NCBI GenBank assembly: GCA_045637505.1
Contig: JAZTZO010000020.1
Location: forward strand, 122,575-186,574
Direction: 5' to 3'
DNA length: 64,000 nt
Source: RGIG4079 sp045637505
Lineage (GTDB): Bacteria > Bacteroidota > Bacteroidia > Bacteroidales > Muribaculaceae
How positions within the stretch are numbered: the first letter of the stretch is position 1; every line of letters begins with the position of its first letter. The position numbers and the translations under genes are program-made. The notes under the pieces were generated by a model that saw nothing but the letters and a program-made list of their open reading frames with translations, ran no database searches and was not told where the DNA came from. Below, piece after piece: positions 62,035 through 64,000 of this stretch.

Positions 62035-63066
62035 ATGAGAACAACAAAACATCGTTCAACAGTCACACTTATCGCACTTTCACTACTTGTGATAGTGCTA
62101 TTGCCGTTGAACTTGGTGTTTGGCTCAATCGATATCCCGTTGAGTGAGGTTGTAAATGCTCTTATAGGAGAGCCTGTAGCAAAACACACATGGGAAACTA
62201 TTGTGATAGAAACTCGTTTGCCAATGGCTCTAACAGCTACTCTTGCCGGAGCAGCTCTTGCTGTATCGGGATTATTGTTGCAAACAACATTTGATAATCC
62301 ACTTGCTGGACCTTCGATATTGGGTGTTTCTACCGGTTCGAGTCTTGGTGTGGCTATTGTGATGCTTGCTATGGGTGGAGTGGTGAGTGAATCAATAAGT
62401 TCCTATTTGGGCATTTTGCTTGGAGCAATAGTGGGGGCTGCAGTGGTGATTCTTGTGCTATTGTTCTTCTCTTCAATAGTGAAATCAACTGCAATGCTTC
62501 TCATTATAGGTATTATGGTGGGATATCTCACCTCATCAGCAATCTCATTACTCAATTTCTTCTCTACTCAAGAGGGAGTTCACTCGTTTGTGATATGGGG
62601 CATGGGCAATTTTACGGGTGTTACGCTCGACCGAATGCCTTTATTCTCAATATTAATATTGGTGTCGTTGTTATTGTCGTTTATGCTCGTGAAACCACTC
62701 AATGCATTGTTGTTGGGCGCTCGTTATGCCGAAAATTTGGGTGTGAGCATTAAAGCTACTCGCAACAAATTATTGCTACTATCGGGTATCCTCACTGCAA
62801 TAGTAACAGCATTTTGTGGACCTATTGGATTCCTGGGCTTGATAGTGCCACATATTGCTCGAATGGCATTGCGGTCGTCTAATCATACAGTCTTGTTGCC
62901 GGCTACTGCACTTGCAGGAGCAGTAATTGCGCTATTGTGTAATCTCATCAGTGTGTTGCCTGCATCGTGGGGAGTGATTCCTATAAATGCAATTACCCCT
63001 GTGATAGGTGTGCCTATTATTATATATATTATAGTTAATCGCAAAAAGATACTTTATTTCAACTAA
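62035..63066 (+). CDS. ABC importer permease, BtuC/FecCD family
   Basis: 343 residues with about ten membrane segments. FecCD motifs: RLPMALTATLAGAALAVSGL near residue 64 (typical RLPR start of the family), NPLAGPSILGVSTGSSLGV, VTAFCGPIGFLGLIVPHIAR (about 255-274), and the end PASWGVIPINAITPVIGVPI. It forms the membrane channel for cobalamin, haem or iron-siderophore import together with the BtuF- and BtuD-like proteins encoded beside it. The stop overlaps the next start by one base. Confidence 0.95.
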   Translation: MRTTKHRSTVTLIALSLLVIVLLPLNLVFGSIDIPLSEVVNALIGEPVAKHTWETIVIETRLPMALTATLAGAALAVSGLLLQTTFDNPLAGPSILGVSTGSSLGVAIVMLAMGGVVSESISSYLGILLGAIVGAAVVILVLLFFSSIVKSTAMLLIIGIMVGYLTSSAISLLNFFSTQEGVHSFVIWGMGNFTGVTLDRMPLFSILILVSLLLSFMLVKPLNALLLGARYAENLGVSIKATRNKLLLLSGILTAIVTAFCGPIGFLGLIVPHIARMALRSSNHTVLLPATALAGAVIALLCNLISVLPASWGVIPINAITPVIGVPIIIYIIVNRKKILYFN

Positions 63067-63851
63067 TGGCTAAAGCAATGTTATCGACAATCGACCTCGC
63101 AGTGGGTTATCGCAATGGAAAGCGTGTAACCGAGGTGTTGACGCATCTCGATGTATCGCTCTATGCTGGCGAATTGGTATGCTTGCTTGGCGCAAATGGG
63201 ATTGGTAAATCGACATTGTTACGCACGATCTCGGGAGTCCAACCGGCATTGAGAGGAACGATTGAAATAAATGGTCGCGATTTGACTGACTATTCTTCTA
63301 AAGAACTTTCAAAACTTATAGGTATTGTATATACCGATCGCACTCTTGCTGGGGCGTTGACTGTTGAGGAACTTGTATCTCTTGGTCGTCAACCTTATAC
63401 TGGTTTTTTTGGCCGTCTTGATGCCGATGACCGCCAAGTGGTGGCTGATGCTATTGAAAGTGTGGGAATGAGCCATAAAACACACGATTATGTAGCTACA
63501 CTATCTGATGGCGAACGACAAAAAGCTATGATAGCACGCGCCTTAGCGCAAGAAACTCCAATAATAATTCTTGATGAACCAACGGCATTTCTTGATGTAG
63601 CTTCGCGCATTGAAACGATGCAACTGTTGCGCCAACTTGCTCAATCGCAACAAAAGGCGGTACTACTTTCAACTCATGATGTAGGATTATCACTTCCATT
63701 GACCGACCGCCTTTGGCTCGTAACTGCCGACTCTACTGTCGTAGAAGGTACTACTTCTCAATTCATCAGCGACGGCACACTCAACAATCTCTTCCCAGGT
63801 CGCAACATAGCGTTTGACTCTTCAGTAATGGACTTTAGGGTAAAAGATTGA
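63066..63851 (+). CDS. ABC importer ATP-binding protein, BtuD/FecE type
   Basis: 261 residues. Walker A GANGIGKST (about 41-49), Q-loop GIVYTDRTLAGALTV, signature LSDGERQKAMIARAL (variant LSDGE, common in this subgroup), Walker B PIIILDEPTAFLD, H-loop STHDVGLS. It powers the importer together with the BtuC-like permease with which its start overlaps. It is the last gene of the operon; its end lies 16 bases before the left end of an insertion sequence. Confidence 0.95.
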   Translation: MAKAMLSTIDLAVGYRNGKRVTEVLTHLDVSLYAGELVCLLGANGIGKSTLLRTISGVQPALRGTIEINGRDLTDYSSKELSKLIGIVYTDRTLAGALTVEELVSLGRQPYTGFFGRLDADDRQVVADAIESVGMSHKTHDYVATLSDGERQKAMIARALAQETPIIILDEPTAFLDVASRIETMQLLRQLAQSQQKAVLLSTHDVGLSLPLTDRLWLVTADSTVVEGTTSQFISDGTLNNLFPGRNIAFDSSVMDFRVKD

Positions 63852-63867
63852 TAAAAACAATTATTAG

Positions 63868-64000
63868 TGTCCGATAAAACTTTTTTTGATAGAATAAAAA
63901 ATTAGGGCTGATTCCATTTGCAGGATTCAGCCCTTTGTGGTTATTTTGGTTTTGCAACAAACTTTATAACCATGAGCAAAAGTAAGCATTTTATCGGACA
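63868..64000 (+). mobile_element. Left end of an insertion sequence, probably IS4-like (cut by the window edge)
   Basis: The element seems to start with TGTCCGATAAAAC at 63868. A strong hairpin with arms AGGGCTGA and TCAGCCCT (63904-63935 region) stands before a gene start, as in the read-through barrier of many insertion sequences. The visible gene start MSKSKHFIG resembles bacteroidete IS4-type transposases. The sequence TTTTATCGGACA at the window end (63989-64000) is the exact inverse of the left 12 bases and lies inside the gene, an internal copy of the end. Confidence 0.6.
63972..64000 (+). CDS. Putative transposase, first nine codons only
   Basis: ATG at 63972 gives MSKSKHFIG before the window ends. 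Position inside the terminal repeat-bearing segment, right after a hairpin, and similarity of this start to IS4-type transposases of Bacteroidales (recalled, not searched) support the call. Nothing can be said about the rest. Confidence 0.5.

Overview
The window reads as a chromosomal segment of a gut-type Bacteroidales bacterium, most like Muribaculaceae or Bacteroidaceae. The reasons are the ftsX-DUF3098-uppP-truB-queA gene order, TonB receptors with a carboxypeptidase-like N-terminal domain, BspA-type leucine-rich proteins with short C-terminal sorting-like tails, the AspT/AspD pair, a Sus-like GH13 enzyme, and promoters of the Bacteroidetes type (TTTG, about 20 bases, then TAnnTTTG), usually without a Shine-Dalgarno sequence. 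No species can be named from the sequence alone.

Layout. 1-3.1 kb (minus): cell-envelope and tRNA operon ftsX, DUF3098, uppP, truB, queA (cut by the window edge). 3.2-6.1 kb (plus): a small His-rich membrane protein and a His-rich TonB receptor. 6.2-8.1 kb: two copies of one outer-membrane-protein cassette (C7 tract, promoter, gene, terminator) flanking a HigA-like antitoxin gene without a visible toxin. 8.1-12.8 kb: MFS transporter, miaB, a small membrane protein, and a succinate/acetate CoA-transferase. 12.8-13.8 kb: about 1 kb without genes, filled with long palindromic tandem repeats and a possible small RNA. 13.8-22 kb: a dicarboxylate/amino-acid symporter and a six-gene TolC-HlyD-ABC efflux operon divergent from an AraC regulator. 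22-26.3 kb: a large secreted Fn3/CUB-like protein and a Sel1-repeat protein preceded by a roughly 310-base structured leader. 26.4-33 kb: porin, SLC13 anion transporter, then AspT antiporter and aspartate 4-decarboxylase with an unusual cysteine-rich insert. 33.1-36.7 kb: an AT-rich island of TetR regulator, BspA-like protein, PH-domain-like protein and lipoprotein, with perfect palindromic operators. 36.8-41.2 kb: FKBP isomerase, glycyl-tRNA synthetase, a retron (ncRNA plus reverse transcriptase with an unrecognised C-terminal extension), and tRNA-Met. 41.4-49.8 kb: a second BspA-like protein, a C1 peptidase, a GH13 enzyme operon, tRNA-Leu and a TSCPD protein. 50-52.7 kb: two adjacent paralogous membrane proteins of unknown function. 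52.8-57.1 kb: tatC/tatA, fabD, a SulP transporter, a small lipoprotein. 57.2-63.9 kb: a tightly coupled operon of lipid kinase, DEAD-box helicase, BtuF-like binding protein, MFS transporter, BtuC-like permease and BtuD-like ATPase. The window ends in the left end of an IS4-like insertion sequence.

The strongest candidates for something new are the retron with its unassigned C-terminal domain; the Sel1 leader RNA, in which one short segment can pair either with the ribosome-binding site or with an upstream 11-base segment; the TetR/palindrome control of a BspA-like surface protein; and the 123-base palindromic repeats at 12.85-13.74 kb. All functional statements rest on motif recognition by eye; no database search was run.
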